From contig NZ_RXFQ01000018.1 of assembly GCF_003951285.1 (NCBI RefSeq), positions 62,001 through 126,000 on the forward strand: a DNA stretch of 64,000 bases. Direction: 5' to 3'. Made by a program: the position numbers and the translations under genes. The DNA comes from Variovorax beijingensis (GTDB taxonomy: Bacteria > Pseudomonadota > Gammaproteobacteria > Burkholderiales > Burkholderiaceae_C). Positions 1 through 9,808 of this stretch are shown here, in pieces (position 1 is the first letter of the stretch; every line of letters starts with the position of its first letter). The notes under the pieces are model-generated. The model made no database searches, was not told the DNA's origin, and saw only the letters and a list, made by a program, of their open reading frames with translations.

Positions 1-134
1 GCCCGGGTCAGTTCGTCGTTGAGCACGCGCGTCAGCGCATTGACCGGCGGCGCATTCAGCGTCAGCGTTGCGACGTGATCGGCGATGGCCACCTCGAGCT
101 GCAAGAAGTTGTCCACGATGTCTCCTGATGCCAT
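1..134 (-). CDS. Enoyl-CoA hydratase/isomerase family protein, N-terminal fragment
   Basis: Only the first 44 codons lie in the window; the gene runs off the left edge. Read from the ATG at 134, the peptide carries VATLTLNAPPVNAL, the first beta-strand signature of the crotonase superfamily (enoyl-CoA hydratases/isomerases of beta-oxidation or aromatic-acid CoA degradation). It is transcribed divergently from the diguanylate cyclase gene. Substrate cannot be guessed from so short a piece. The family call is fairly secure, the exact start less so because a GTG also lies in frame a few codons in. Confidence 0.65.
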   Translation of the reverse strand, partial: MASGDIVDNFLQLEVAIADHVATLTLNAPPVNALTRVLNDELTR

Positions 135-295
135 GATTTGAAATGCCGCGGACCAGTCTACGAGCCGCGGTCCCTGGCGGCGACCGCCCTCGGCGTACAT
201 CAGCTATTCCGCGCGGGACATAGCGCGGCCCGTTGCTATCATCGGAAGACGCAGCCCCGAACGACCGGGCCGTCGTGCCCAGCGAAGGAAACCCA

Positions 296-3200
296 GTGCG
301 GCTCAAGCTGAGAACGAAGACAGCCTTGCTCATCACCTTGCTCGTGCTCGCCCTGGTGGGTGCAACGGGCTGGTGGCAGTACCGAAGCCTCTCCAGCGAA
401 TATGTCGGCCTGATGCGCGAGCAGCAGCAGGCGCTGACCGAGGGCGCCGCGGCGGACCTGGACTACAAGCTGGGCGTTCACCTGGCTGCGCTGGCGCGTG
501 CAGCGCGCGAGCTCGGCGCGCGTGGCTTCGCGGATCCCGAAGCGCAGCAACGCTTCCTCGCGGACAAGGACCTGCGCGCGATGTTCGACAACACCGCGCT
601 GGCCACGCCGGACGGCGCCATCGTCGCGATCCATCCGCCGGCAAGCCAGCCGCCGAACATTGCCGACCGCGACTACTTCAAGCGGGTGCGCGAGCTGCGC
701 CAGCCTGCCATCTCCGCGCCGCTGCTCACCAAAGGCAACCGGCAGCCTGCCGTGGTCATGGCCGTCCCCGTCGAGGGACCCGACGGGCACTTCGCCGGCG
801 TGCTGGGCGCGGCGCTGAACCTGCAGCGTGCCAACGTGCTCGGCGACCTGAGCCGCGCCACCATCGGCCGCGGAGGCCACTACGAGATCGTCACGCGCGG
901 CGATTCGCCCCGGATCGTCATGCACCCCGACGCGAAACTGCTGCTCGCGCCCGCCGCCGCAGCAACAGCCGCAGCCGTCGACTCCGCCGCCGATACCGGG
1001 CACGACCTCGCAACGCACGCCACCGTACGCAGTGCCGACTGGGATCTGCGCCTGATCGTGCCGGCCCGCGCCGCCTACGCCCCGCTGGAACAGGCGCGGC
1101 GCAACCTGCTGCTGCAGTTGTTCTGGCTCGGCCTGGGCTGCGCGTTGCTGGTGTGGCTGGGCACGGCCTGGGTCATGCGCCCGCTGGAGGCGCTGAGCAA
1201 TGCGATCCGCACGCTGCGCCGTTCGCCGGACAGCCAGGTCAGGCTGGACGTCGTCGCCAACGACGAGCGCGGCGACCTGGCCCGCGAGTTCGACGCATTG
1301 ATGGCCGAGCTGCGCGAGCAGCGGCTCGAGGTGGCCGCGGTCACCGACGCCTCGCCCGTGGGGCTGTTCCGCTGCGGCAGCGACGGACGCATGAGCTACG
1401 TGAACGACGAATACCTGGCCATCCACGGGCTGGCGCGCGAAGAGGCGCAGGAGGGCTGGCTCACGCTGGTGCGCGAGGAAATCCGCGAGAAGGTCCGCCA
1501 GGACTGGATTCGCATCGTCAGCGCGGCCGAACCGCTGAACGCCACGCGCCGGCTGCACCGCAAGGATGGCACGCAGGTGCTGGTGGCCCTGCGAAGCCGG
1601 CCTGTGCTCGCGGGAGGCCGCGTCATGGGCCATGTGGGAACGGTGACCGACATCACCGAGCGCACCCGCGCCGAACGGGCCCTCCGCACGCTCACGGCCG
1701 TCTTCGACATGACGACCGACTACATCGTCCAACTGGATGCGGCCGGCCGAGTCATCTACATGAACCCGGCCGCGCGCCGCCGCACCGGGATCGCCCCTGA
1801 AGCACCGATCGAACGGCTCAGCGTGGCCGACTTCAATCCGCCGCAGACGCTGGAGCGATTCAGGTCGCAGGTGGTGCCCACCGCGGTCGCGACCGGCGTC
1901 TGGGTGGGCGAGTCGATGGTGTGGGATGCGAAGCGCGAGGAGTTCCCGGTCAGCCACATGGTGATTGCGCACCGCGACAAGCACGGCAAGGTGGAGTATT
2001 TCTCGGGGCTGATGCGCGACATCTCGGCGGCCAAGGCCGCGGAGCAGGCCCTGCGCGAGAGCGAACAGCGCCTGCGCATGGTGACGGACCACCTGCCGGC
2101 GCTGATCTCCTACCTGGACCGCGACCTGCGATTCCGTTTCGTCAACAAGGCCTACCAGGACTGGTTCGGCGTCGAGCCGCAGCAGCTGCTCGGGCGCAGC
2201 CTGCACGAGTTCTACGGCAACGAGGCGTGGGCGCAAATGGAGCCGTACATCCGCGCGGCGCTGGGCGGACGCCAGGTCACCTACGAACGCAGGGTGGCGG
2301 GGCCCGGCGGGCGCCGCGACATCCAGGCCACGCTGGTTCCGGAGCGCAATGAAGAGGGCGAGGTGATGGGCCTCTACACCCTGGACAGCGACATCACCGC
2401 GCATCACGAGGCGGAGGAGGCGCTGCAGGAAAGCGAGGCCCGCCTGCGCACGGTGGCCGATGCGCTGCCGATGCGGGTGGCCTACATCGATGCCGACGAG
2501 CGCTACCGCTTCAACAACCTGGCCTACGAACGCGAGTTCGGGCTCTCGCGCGACCAGATCCAGGGGCACACCGTGCAGGAGATGCTGGGCGGGCCGGCCT
2601 ACGAATCCGTGAAGCCGCACATCCGCGCCGCCCTGGCCGGCGAAGCCGTCACCTTCCAGAGCGAAGTCAGCCAGAGCGACAGCTACAACTGCTACGAGGC
2701 CCAGTACATTCCGCAGCCTGCGGCCAATGCCGACGCCATCGTCGGCTTCCACGCCGTGATCACCGACATCACGCGGCAGAAGCTCGAGGAGAAGCGCCTG
2801 GTGGGCCTGGCGCAGATCGACCCGCTCACCGGCCTGGCCAACCGCGCGGGTTTCGAGCTGCGGCTGGGCGAAGCGATGGACCGCAGCCGCAGTGCGGGCG
2901 CGCTGATGGCGCTGATGTACCTGGACATCGACGGCTTCAAGCAGATCAACGACCAGTTCGGGCACCAGACGGGCGACGAGCTGCTGAAGGCTTTCTCGGG
3001 CCGGCTGTCGCAGGGGCTGCGCTCCAGCGACGTGCGCGCGCGCCTGGGCGGCGACGAGTTCACGGTGATCATGGAAGGGCTGCCCCATGCCGACATCGCA
3101 GTCGCCGCCGCCACGAAGCTCGTGCTGGCCATGCAGACGCCGTTCACCGTCGAGCCGCAGCGCACGATCAACGTCACCGCGAGCATCGGCCTGGCGTTCT

Positions 3201-3328
3201 ACCAGGGCGGCGCCGCAAGCGCGGCCGCACTGGTGAAGCAGGCGGACGAGATGCTCTACCGCGCCAAGCGGGTCGGCCGCAACAACGTGCAGACGGCGCC
3301 GCTGCCAACGGAGGGCGGCCAGGCGTAG
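296..3328 (+). CDS. Membrane diguanylate cyclase: Cache-like sensor, HAMP, four PAS domains, GGDEF
   Basis: About 1010 aa inner-membrane enzyme predicted to make cyclic di-GMP from two GTP. Order: TM helix about 8-28; periplasmic sensor region of about 240 residues, of dCache type by size and position; second TM about 271-295; HAMP about 296-345; four successive PAS/PAC modules between about 345 and 830; C-terminal GGDEF domain about 835-998. The active-site GGDEF is intact at about 918-922 and is preceded five residues earlier by RSSD, a canonical RxxD product-inhibition site. No EAL domain is present, so it should be a synthase. The GTG at 296 is chosen because GAAGGA sits about 6 nt upstream and the TM helix starts directly after it; an in-frame TTG at 233 would add 21 residues with no ribosome site. 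Confidence 0.9.
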   Translation: MRLKLRTKTALLITLLVLALVGATGWWQYRSLSSEYVGLMREQQQALTEGAAADLDYKLGVHLAALARAARELGARGFADPEAQQRFLADKDLRAMFDNTALATPDGAIVAIHPPASQPPNIADRDYFKRVRELRQPAISAPLLTKGNRQPAVVMAVPVEGPDGHFAGVLGAALNLQRANVLGDLSRATIGRGGHYEIVTRGDSPRIVMHPDAKLLLAPAAAATAAAVDSAADTGHDLATHATVRSADWDLRLIVPARAAYAPLEQARRNLLLQLFWLGLGCALLVWLGTAWVMRPLEALSNAIRTLRRSPDSQVRLDVVANDERGDLAREFDALMAELREQRLEVAAVTDASPVGLFRCGSDGRMSYVNDEYLAIHGLAREEAQEGWLTLVREEIREKVRQDWIRIVSAAEPLNATRRLHRKDGTQVLVALRSRPVLAGGRVMGHVGTVTDITERTRAERALRTLTAVFDMTTDYIVQLDAAGRVIYMNPAARRRTGIAPEAPIERLSVADFNPPQTLERFRSQVVPTAVATGVWVGESMVWDAKREEFPVSHMVIAHRDKHGKVEYFSGLMRDISAAKAAEQALRESEQRLRMVTDHLPALISYLDRDLRFRFVNKAYQDWFGVEPQQLLGRSLHEFYGNEAWAQMEPYIRAALGGRQVTYERRVAGPGGRRDIQATLVPERNEEGEVMGLYTLDSDITAHHEAEEALQESEARLRTVADALPMRVAYIDADERYRFNNLAYEREFGLSRDQIQGHTVQEMLGGPAYESVKPHIRAALAGEAVTFQSEVSQSDSYNCYEAQYIPQPAANADAIVGFHAVITDITRQKLEEKRLVGLAQIDPLTGLANRAGFELRLGEAMDRSRSAGALMALMYLDIDGFKQINDQFGHQTGDELLKAFSGRLSQGLRSSDVRARLGGDEFTVIMEGLPHADIAVAAATKLVLAMQTPFTVEPQRTINVTASIGLAFYQGGAASAAALVKQADEMLYRAKRVGRNNVQTAPLPTEGGQA

Positions 3329-3371
3329 CCGCGGCTGAAGCGGGATGGCCGGGCCGAGCGTGGAAGTCGCT

Positions 3372-3592
3372 CTACCGGCCGGCGGCTTCGACGATGAGCT
3401 TCGCGACTACGTCGGGCTTCGACGTCATCACGACGTGCGAGGCGTCCTTGACGACCACCGTCTTCACCGGCTTGGCATGCTCTGCCATGAAGGCCTGCGC
3501 CTCGAGCTCGCGGGTGACGCCATTTCTTCCTCTTGGTTCAACGCGTCGCCCTGGCTGCGGATGGATGCGGGCTGCTCTTTCAGCAATTGCAT
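3372..3592 (-). pseudogene. Alpha/beta-hydrolase C-terminal remnant
   Basis: Reading from about 3500 down to the stop at 3372 gives a clean hydrolase tail that includes the catalytic-His strand (DASHVVMTSKPDVVAKLI, then EAAGR). Upstream the frame degrades. A second open stretch in another frame starts MQLLKEQPASIRSQGDAL at 3592. No continuous frame joins them and the nucleophile region is absent, so this is a decayed 3' end. The 3593-3791 stretch beyond it shows no gene. Confidence 0.5.
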
Positions 3593-3791
3593 GACGTAGG
3601 CGGTAGCCCTGGAATCAACTCCAATCAGCGATAGCCTGAGAGCCTCGCGACTGGATGTGACCGACCAACCGGCGGTAAGGGGGTATTGACGTGACTTTGG
3701 CTATCGCAGGTTGGTCTCGTTGGCACACGGCGTAGTCAAGCCGCCTCCTTGTGCAGTGAGCGAGTCGGGGCCGGGTGTTCGTCCGCTCGGC

Positions 3792-4880
3792 CTATCGCGA
3801 GCCGTGCAAGACGAAGGTCTGCCATCCCCGCATATGGTCGATGAAACGTTCGCTCAACCCACGCTCGCGCAAGTACTCGGCAGGCACTGGAAGCCTTGGA
3901 CTGTCGTACGTCGGATCGGCCTTGACCTGCAGTGGAAAGTCCCGCTGAAGAATACCGGCCCGGGCAATCAGCACGAAGTCGCAGCCCTCGTCCAGCAACT
4001 CGCCGGCACGCTTGGCACTCATGATCTTGCCGGCGGTCCCCAGGCGAACTCCCTTGCGAGGCAATTCGGTGAAGAGGCTAAGCATCGTCTTGCCACGGAA
4101 TGGCCCTTCTCTGACGACCTGCGCAGAGTCCCACAAGGCCAGGTCGAGATAGTCGATCAACTCGCGATCAAAGATATATGCGGTGACCTCGCGCAGTTCC
4201 TCCAGGCGCAACCCGTACCGCTCGATCGACAGTCGCCAGCCAATCTGAAAATCAGGGCCGCATTCCCGGCGGATGCCTTCGATCACCTCCAGGGTCAGGC
4301 GCGCCCGGTTCTCGAGGCTGCCGCCGTATTTGTCCTTGCGATCGTTCAGGAATGGCGACATGAACTCAGAAAGGATCCAACCGAATGCGCCATGCACCGC
4401 GACGCCGTCGAACCCTGCCAGTTGCGCCCTTTTCGCGGCGGCGATGAAGCTGTCGCGGATCCGCTCCACCACTTCGGTCGAGATCGCCGGAATGCCCGGC
4501 AAAGTGTCACTGGAAGCAGGAGCCGGAATGCCCCCCAGCAGCGGGTTGGCACGGTGGCCCGCGTGGTGCAATTGCACCGCCGAGAGGCCACCGCCGCTGC
4601 GAATGGTTGTGGCCATCCGGGTCAGACCCGGCAGGTGGTCATCGCTGTGGATTCCCAACTGCCGCGCAAACGCAATGCCGCCGGCTTCCACGGTCGTGGC
4701 ACAGGTCTGGATCAACGCATAGCCGCTTTGGGACAGCTGCTCCATCCAGAAGTGGTCGTACACGGAGGCAGTGCCGTCGAGCTCGCTTTGCTGGTTGGTC
4801 AGCGGCGCCAGCATGAAGCGGTTCCTCATCGCCGGGCCGTGCAGGAGAGTGAGCGGTTTGAAGAGATCAGAAACAGACAC
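3792..4880 (-). CDS. NADH:flavin oxidoreductase, Old Yellow Enzyme family
   Basis: 362-aa FMN-dependent ene-reductase, a TIM barrel that reduces activated C=C bonds using NAD(P)H. The sequence shows the OYE N-terminus (LFKPLTL, then RNRFMLAPLTNQQS), the FMN/substrate region LHHAGHR, the GFDGVAVHGAFGWILSEFMSP strand and the KYGGSLENRARLTLEVI signature. The HGAFG motif replaces the usual HGAHGYL. GTG at about 4880 is preferred over an upstream in-frame TTG because GGAGCT lies about 6 nt before it and the family N-terminus begins there. It lies downstream of the efflux operon on the same strand, 207 bp from the outer-membrane gene, so it may be co-expressed. Confidence 0.88.
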   Translation of the reverse strand: MSVSDLFKPLTLLHGPAMRNRFMLAPLTNQQSELDGTASVYDHFWMEQLSQSGYALIQTCATTVEAGGIAFARQLGIHSDDHLPGLTRMATTIRSGGGLSAVQLHHAGHRANPLLGGIPAPASSDTLPGIPAISTEVVERIRDSFIAAAKRAQLAGFDGVAVHGAFGWILSEFMSPFLNDRKDKYGGSLENRARLTLEVIEGIRRECGPDFQIGWRLSIERYGLRLEELREVTAYIFDRELIDYLDLALWDSAQVVREGPFRGKTMLSLFTELPRKGVRLGTAGKIMSAKRAGELLDEGCDFVLIARAGILQRDFPLQVKADPTYDSPRLPVPAEYLRERGLSERFIDHMRGWQTFVLHGSR

Positions 4881-5087
4881 AAGAAAGCTCCAAAAGATAA
4901 TTGGGAAGTGCAGATCGGGGTCGGGCAACGACCTTTGAGCAGCGGCATTCGAGCTCGAGCCGCAGGACTGCGACCGCGGCGGATGCCATCGCTCGCACGC
5001 GCAGGCTTCATATGCCCTCGAATCGAGCGCGGCACGCGGCCGCGTGTGAATGGAAACGGCCTTGGTCGCTCCTGCGACACCGTCGGA

Positions 5088-6605
5088 TCAGCCTTTGATG
5101 TCGGACTTCTCGGCCTTTGAGAGGTCCCAGCCACCGCCGAGCGCTTTGACCAGATCAACGGTCGCGCGCGCGCGCTCACCCTCGAACTGGATACGCGACT
5201 GGCGGCTGCGCAAGCGGGTGCGCTCGGCATCGACAACGACCAGGTAGTCGACGTCGCCTTCGTCGAATCTCGCTTTGGCTGATTGCGCGACGCCAGACGA
5301 TGCGTCTTCCGCTCCCCGCTGTTGAACGATCCGCTCGTCAAGGGTTCTGATCGAGACCAGGGAGTCCTCAACCTCGCGGAAGGCCTGGAGCACCGTCTTG
5401 CGATACTCGGCGACCCTCTCCTCGTAGACGCCGCGCACGCGCGCCACTTCGGCGCTTCGCCTTCCTCCATCGAAGATTGGCATGCTCAAGGCCGTTCCCA
5501 CCAGGGGACCCAGCAGGAACGTGCGTTGGGACCAATTGGCCAGGTTTCCCAGGTCGGCCGACTCGTAGCCCAGGGACCCCGTCAGCGAGAGCGCCGGAAA
5601 GAATGCTGCCCTCGCAACGCCGATGCGCGCGTTCTCCGCGGTCATGGCGCGTTCGGCGGCTGCGATGTCCGGCCTGCGCTCGAGCAACGTCGAGGGCATG
5701 CCTGGCGGAAGCCGGACCGTGACGTTGTCCAGAGGCCGCGCCTCGACGGAGAACGCCGCAGGCAGCTTGCCCAGCAGGATCGCCAAGGCATGCAACGCCA
5801 GCGCATGCTGCTGCTCGACAGCCAGTTGCTCCGAGCGGGCCGAGAACAACTCCGTCTTTACCTGGTCGACGACGTAAGGGGCCGCAGCGCCCACATCGAG
5901 CTTTCGTTCCAACAGCGACATGGCGTCTTGTCTCAGCCTCACGGTGTCCCGAAGCAGGCGGAGCTCGCCCTCGAACTGTCGCAGGCTGAAGTACGTCTTG
6001 GCGACGTCGGCTTGGACGAGCAACAGCATCTGGTGCGCCAGCGCCTGCTGCCGGGCCGCATCGGCACGTGCGGCGGCAACACCCGACGAAACCCGGCCGA
6101 AGATGTCGACCTCGTAGGCGACGGAGGCCTGTGCGCGCCACAGCGTTTGCGTGGACCCCGGTGCGCCGTCTCCGCGCCCCGCAGCCGTGCCGCTGATGCG
6201 CTGCCGACTGGGACCGAAACCTGCGCCCACTTCGGGAAGCTGCGCCGACTCGCTTTGCGAAATCAGTGCGCGCGCCTGCTTGAGCCTTGCCATCGCGATG
6301 GACACATCCGGATTGGCCTTGAGCGCCTCCTCCTCGAGCTGCACAAGGACAGGGTCGCCGAAGACGCCCCACCATGGAGAAGGCGCCTGCTGGTCTGCCG
6401 GTTCCGCCGGCCGCCACCGGCCCGGGTCTTCTGCGGGCTGCAGCGCGAGCGTGCGTCCCTCGTACTCGGCGAACTTCGCGGGAATGTCGATGCCGGGGCG
6501 ATTCTCGACGGGCGCGAGGGAGCACGCGGACAGCAGGAGCAGACTTGCTGCCAAGGAAAGCGCACTTCCGGACAGTCGCTGGATCGCTTGGGTTGGGTGG
6601 GTCAT
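5088..6605 (-). CDS. Outer-membrane factor lipoprotein of RND efflux system (NodT/OprM family)
   Basis: 505-aa TolC-like channel that lets the tripartite pump export across the outer membrane. The N-terminus is a lipoprotein signal peptide ending in the lipobox LSAC (Cys about 28). The body has the duplicated OMF repeat with long helical stretches (for example AIAMARLKQARALISQSES and the ERRPDIAAAERAMTAENARIGVARAAFFP region). Its ATG overlaps the stop of the RND gene by 4 bp, and it is the last gene of the MFP-RND-OMF operon. Confidence 0.93.
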   Translation of the reverse strand: MTHPTQAIQRLSGSALSLAASLLLLSACSLAPVENRPGIDIPAKFAEYEGRTLALQPAEDPGRWRPAEPADQQAPSPWWGVFGDPVLVQLEEEALKANPDVSIAMARLKQARALISQSESAQLPEVGAGFGPSRQRISGTAAGRGDGAPGSTQTLWRAQASVAYEVDIFGRVSSGVAAARADAARQQALAHQMLLLVQADVAKTYFSLRQFEGELRLLRDTVRLRQDAMSLLERKLDVGAAAPYVVDQVKTELFSARSEQLAVEQQHALALHALAILLGKLPAAFSVEARPLDNVTVRLPPGMPSTLLERRPDIAAAERAMTAENARIGVARAAFFPALSLTGSLGYESADLGNLANWSQRTFLLGPLVGTALSMPIFDGGRRSAEVARVRGVYEERVAEYRKTVLQAFREVEDSLVSIRTLDERIVQQRGAEDASSGVAQSAKARFDEGDVDYLVVVDAERTRLRSRQSRIQFEGERARATVDLVKALGGGWDLSKAEKSDIKG

Positions 6606-9600
6606 GCCTGAACCTCCGGCTGTTGATGTCCAAGGTGATGCGGGACGATCGAGGGTGCCTCGTGATGCGCGGCAGATCGAAGCGGCCTTCCTCCGCCAAG
6701 CGCCCGGGCGAGCACGTAGAAGAGCGGTGTGAGAAACAGGCCGAACAGCGTGACGCCGATCATTCCGAAGAACACCGAGATGCCCATCGCCTGGCGCATT
6801 TCTGCGCCTGCGCCTGTCGACAGAACGAGAGGGATCACGCCCATGATGAAGGCCAGCGACGTCATCAGGATGGGCCGCAGCCGCAAGCGGCAGGCCTCGA
6901 TCACGGCCTTCAACGTGGACAGCCCCGCCATCTCGAGCTCGCGAGCGAACTCGACGATCAGGATGGCGTTCTTCGACGCCAGGCCGACAAGCACGATGAG
7001 TCCGATCTGGGTGAAGATGTTGTTGTCACCCTTCGTGAGCCACACGCCGAGCAGCGCGGAGAAGATGCTCATCGGAATGATCAGGATGATGGCCAGTGGC
7101 AGCGTCAGGCTCTCGTACTGGGCCGCCAGCACGAAGAACACCAGGAGAACGCAGAGCGGAAGAATCCACACCGCGCTGTTGCCGGCGATGATCTGCTGGT
7201 AGGTCAGGTCCGTCCATTCGAACGTCATGCCCGGTGGCAAGGTTGCAGCCGCGATCCGCTGTATCGCCTCCATCGCCTGGTCCGACGAGTAGCCCGGCGC
7301 CGGACTGCCGCCCACGTCGGCGGACGTGAAACCGTTGTAGCGGGTGACCTGGTCGGGGCCATAGGTCTGGCTGACCTTGGCGAACGACGCGAGCGGAACC
7401 ATTTGGCCGGACTCGCTGCGAACGTGCAGCTGTCCGATGTCGTCGGGCTTGGAGCGGAACTGGCTGTCGGCTTGCATGCGCACCTGGTACACGCGGCCCA
7501 GGAAGTTGAAGTCGTTGACGTAGTAGGAACCCAGGAACGACTGCAACGCACTGAAGGCCGCCGTCGTATCCACGCCCAGCTGCTGTGCCTTCGCACGGTC
7601 GAGGTCCACCTTGAGCTGGGGCGCGTTCACGGTGTAGGTCGAGAAGAGCGGGCCGAGCTCGGGCGCTTCGGACGCCTTCTTGATGAAGGCTTGTGTCGCC
7701 TTGTAGAGCTCGTCGTACCCCAGGTCCGCCCGGTCCTCGATCTGCAGCTTGAAGCCGCCCAGAGTTCCGAGGCCGTAGACCGGCGGTGGTGGAAAGATCC
7801 CGGTGAAGGCGTGGCCGATGCTGCCGAACTCACGGCCCAGGTCGGCCGCGACCCGGTCGGCGCTGATCCCCTTGCGCTCCTTGAACGGCTTGAGCAAGAC
7901 AAATGTCAGGGCCGTGCTCGAGCTCTTGGTCACGCCGTTGATCGAAAGACCGCTGTAGCTCGAAGTTCCCAGGACCGCGGGGTGCTTGAGCGCCATGGCA
8001 TTCATCTTGTTCATGGTCGCCTCGGTGCGGTCCAGCGTCGAGCCCTCGGGCAGTTGCGCCAGGCTCACGAGGTACTCCTTGTCCTGCGCAGGAACGAAGC
8101 CGCCCGGGACATGGCCGGTAAGCCACCAGGTTCCCCCCAACAACACCGCGTACACGGCGAGCAGGGCGCCCTTGTGCCGCAGCAGACGGCCGACGCTTCC
8201 TCCGTATGCCTCCGAGGTGCGATCGAAAGTGCGATTGAAGCGTCCGAAGAAGCGGCCGAACACCTTTTGCGTCACGCGGGTCACCGCGTCGGGAGCAGCG
8301 CCATGTCCCTTCAGCAGCAGCGCCGACAGCGCCGGGGACAGCGTCAGCGAATTCACCGCCGAGATCAGCGTGGAAATGGCGATGGTGACCGCGAACTGCT
8401 TGTAGAACTCTCCGGTCAGGCCGCTGAGGAACGCCAGCGGGAGGAAGACGGCGGACAGCGTCAGTGCGATGGCGATGATGGGCCCGCTGACCTCGCGCAT
8501 GGCCTGGTAGGTCGCCTCCCGGGGGCTGAGCCCGCGTGCGATGTTCCGCTCGACGTTCTCGACGACCACGATGGCATCGTCGACCACGATGCCGATGGCC
8601 ACCACGAGGCCGAACAGCGACAGCGTGTTGATGGAGTAGCCCGCCAGCAGCAGGAAGGTGAACGTGCCGACGATCGAGATGGGAACCGCGATGAGCGGAA
8701 TGATGGAAGCGCGCCAGGTCTGCAGGAACAGGAACACGACCAGCACCACCAGCGCCACGGATTCCAGCAGGGTTTCGATGACCGCGTCGATGCCGGACTG
8801 GACCGCGCGGCTCGGCTCATAGACGATGCGATAGACCACGTCTTCGGGGAAGTCCTTCTCGAGCTCCTTCATGGCCTTGTGCACGTCGCGGGAGATCTGA
8901 AGCGAGTTCGCGCCAGGTGATTCCTGCACGGTCACGGCGACGGCGGGCGCGTTGTCCAGCGTGGCGCGGATGCCGTAGTCTTCGGCGCCGAGTTCCACGC
9001 GCGCCACGTCGCCCAGGCGCGTGATCGCTCCACGGGCATCGGACTTGATGACGATGGCCTTGAATTCCTCGGGCGACTTGAGCCGGCCGTCGGCGTTGAC
9101 GTTGAGTTGGAAGGCGGTGTCCGCGGAGGTGGGTGAACTTCCGATCGTTCCGACAGCGGCCTGGATGTTCTGGCGTCGAATGGCGCCGGCGACATCGTTC
9201 GCACTCAGTCCCCGCTCGGCCAGCGCGGCCGGGTCCAGCCAGACCCGCATGGCATAGCCGCCGGGACCCCAGATCGCCACGTCGCCGACGCCCGTGATCC
9301 GGGCCAGGCGATCCTTCACGTGAAGGATGGCGTAGTTGCTGATGTAGTTGTTGTCGTAGGTCCCCTTCGGCGACACCATGTGCACGGCGATGGTGATCAT
9401 CGGCAGGTTCTTGACCGCCGTCACGCCCAGGCGCTGCACATCCTCGGGCAGTCGCGCCTGGGCTTGGGACACCCGGGTCTGCACCAGCTGTTGGGCCCTG
9501 TCCGGATCGGTTCCCAGCTTGAAGGTCACGGTCAGGTACAGATGACCGTCGCCGCTGGCCTTCGAGTCCATGTAGAGCATGTCCTCGACGCCGTTGACGG

Positions 9601-9808
9601 ACTGCTCCAGCGGTGCCGCGACGGTTTCCGCAATGGTCTTGGCGTTGGCGCCGGGGTATTGCGCGTGCACCACCACCGATGGCGGAATGACCTGCGGGTA
9701 TTCAGACACCGGCATGTTGAACGACGCCACGATGCCCGCAAGGAGAATCAACGCCGACAGGACGGCCGCGAAGATCGGCCGGTCGATGAAGAATTTCGAG
9801 ATGTTCAC
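6602..9808 (-). CDS. RND efflux transporter, HAE1/AcrB family inner-membrane pump
   Basis: 1068-aa proton-driven multidrug/solvent exporter with the duplicated 12-TM RND layout. The start (ISKFFIDRPIFAAVLS) is diagnostic of HAE1 pumps. The TM4 proton-relay pair is visible in GIVVDDAIVVVENVER (two Asp about 405-410), and the second-half partner TM10 region (GLASKNAILIVEFA) is intact. The GTG start overlaps the MFP stop by 4 bp (GTGA) and has GGAGG upstream; its end overlaps the OMF start by 4 bp, indicating translational coupling of the whole operon. Confidence 0.96.
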   Translation of the reverse strand: MNISKFFIDRPIFAAVLSALILLAGIVASFNMPVSEYPQVIPPSVVVHAQYPGANAKTIAETVAAPLEQSVNGVEDMLYMDSKASGDGHLYLTVTFKLGTDPDRAQQLVQTRVSQAQARLPEDVQRLGVTAVKNLPMITIAVHMVSPKGTYDNNYISNYAILHVKDRLARITGVGDVAIWGPGGYAMRVWLDPAALAERGLSANDVAGAIRRQNIQAAVGTIGSSPTSADTAFQLNVNADGRLKSPEEFKAIVIKSDARGAITRLGDVARVELGAEDYGIRATLDNAPAVAVTVQESPGANSLQISRDVHKAMKELEKDFPEDVVYRIVYEPSRAVQSGIDAVIETLLESVALVVLVVFLFLQTWRASIIPLIAVPISIVGTFTFLLLAGYSINTLSLFGLVVAIGIVVDDAIVVVENVERNIARGLSPREATYQAMREVSGPIIAIALTLSAVFLPLAFLSGLTGEFYKQFAVTIAISTLISAVNSLTLSPALSALLLKGHGAAPDAVTRVTQKVFGRFFGRFNRTFDRTSEAYGGSVGRLLRHKGALLAVYAVLLGGTWWLTGHVPGGFVPAQDKEYLVSLAQLPEGSTLDRTEATMNKMNAMALKHPAVLGTSSYSGLSINGVTKSSSTALTFVLLKPFKERKGISADRVAADLGREFGSIGHAFTGIFPPPPVYGLGTLGGFKLQIEDRADLGYDELYKATQAFIKKASEAPELGPLFSTYTVNAPQLKVDLDRAKAQQLGVDTTAAFSALQSFLGSYYVNDFNFLGRVYQVRMQADSQFRSKPDDIGQLHVRSESGQMVPLASFAKVSQTYGPDQVTRYNGFTSADVGGSPAPGYSSDQAMEAIQRIAAATLPPGMTFEWTDLTYQQIIAGNSAVWILPLCVLLVFFVLAAQYESLTLPLAIILIIPMSIFSALLGVWLTKGDNNIFTQIGLIVLVGLASKNAILIVEFARELEMAGLSTLKAVIEACRLRLRPILMTSLAFIMGVIPLVLSTGAGAEMRQAMGISVFFGMIGVTLFGLFLTPLFYVLARALGGGRPLRSAAHHEAPSIVPHHLGHQQPEVQA

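Noticed and set aside
239..3088. A 949-codon open frame on the minus strand inside the diguanylate cyclase gene
   Set aside because: It mirrors the GGDEF/PAS gene codon by codon, is His/Arg/Ala-rich with no domain, and is an antisense shadow of high-GC coding DNA.
3711..5120. A 469-codon plus-strand frame across the first Old Yellow Enzyme gene
   Set aside because: Antisense to a clear OYE gene and without any recognisable motif.
6374..8920. An 848-codon plus-strand frame opposite the RND pump
   Set aside because: Antisense shadow; composition (Arg, Gln, His, Glu runs) shows no fold, while the minus strand encodes a textbook HAE1 pump.
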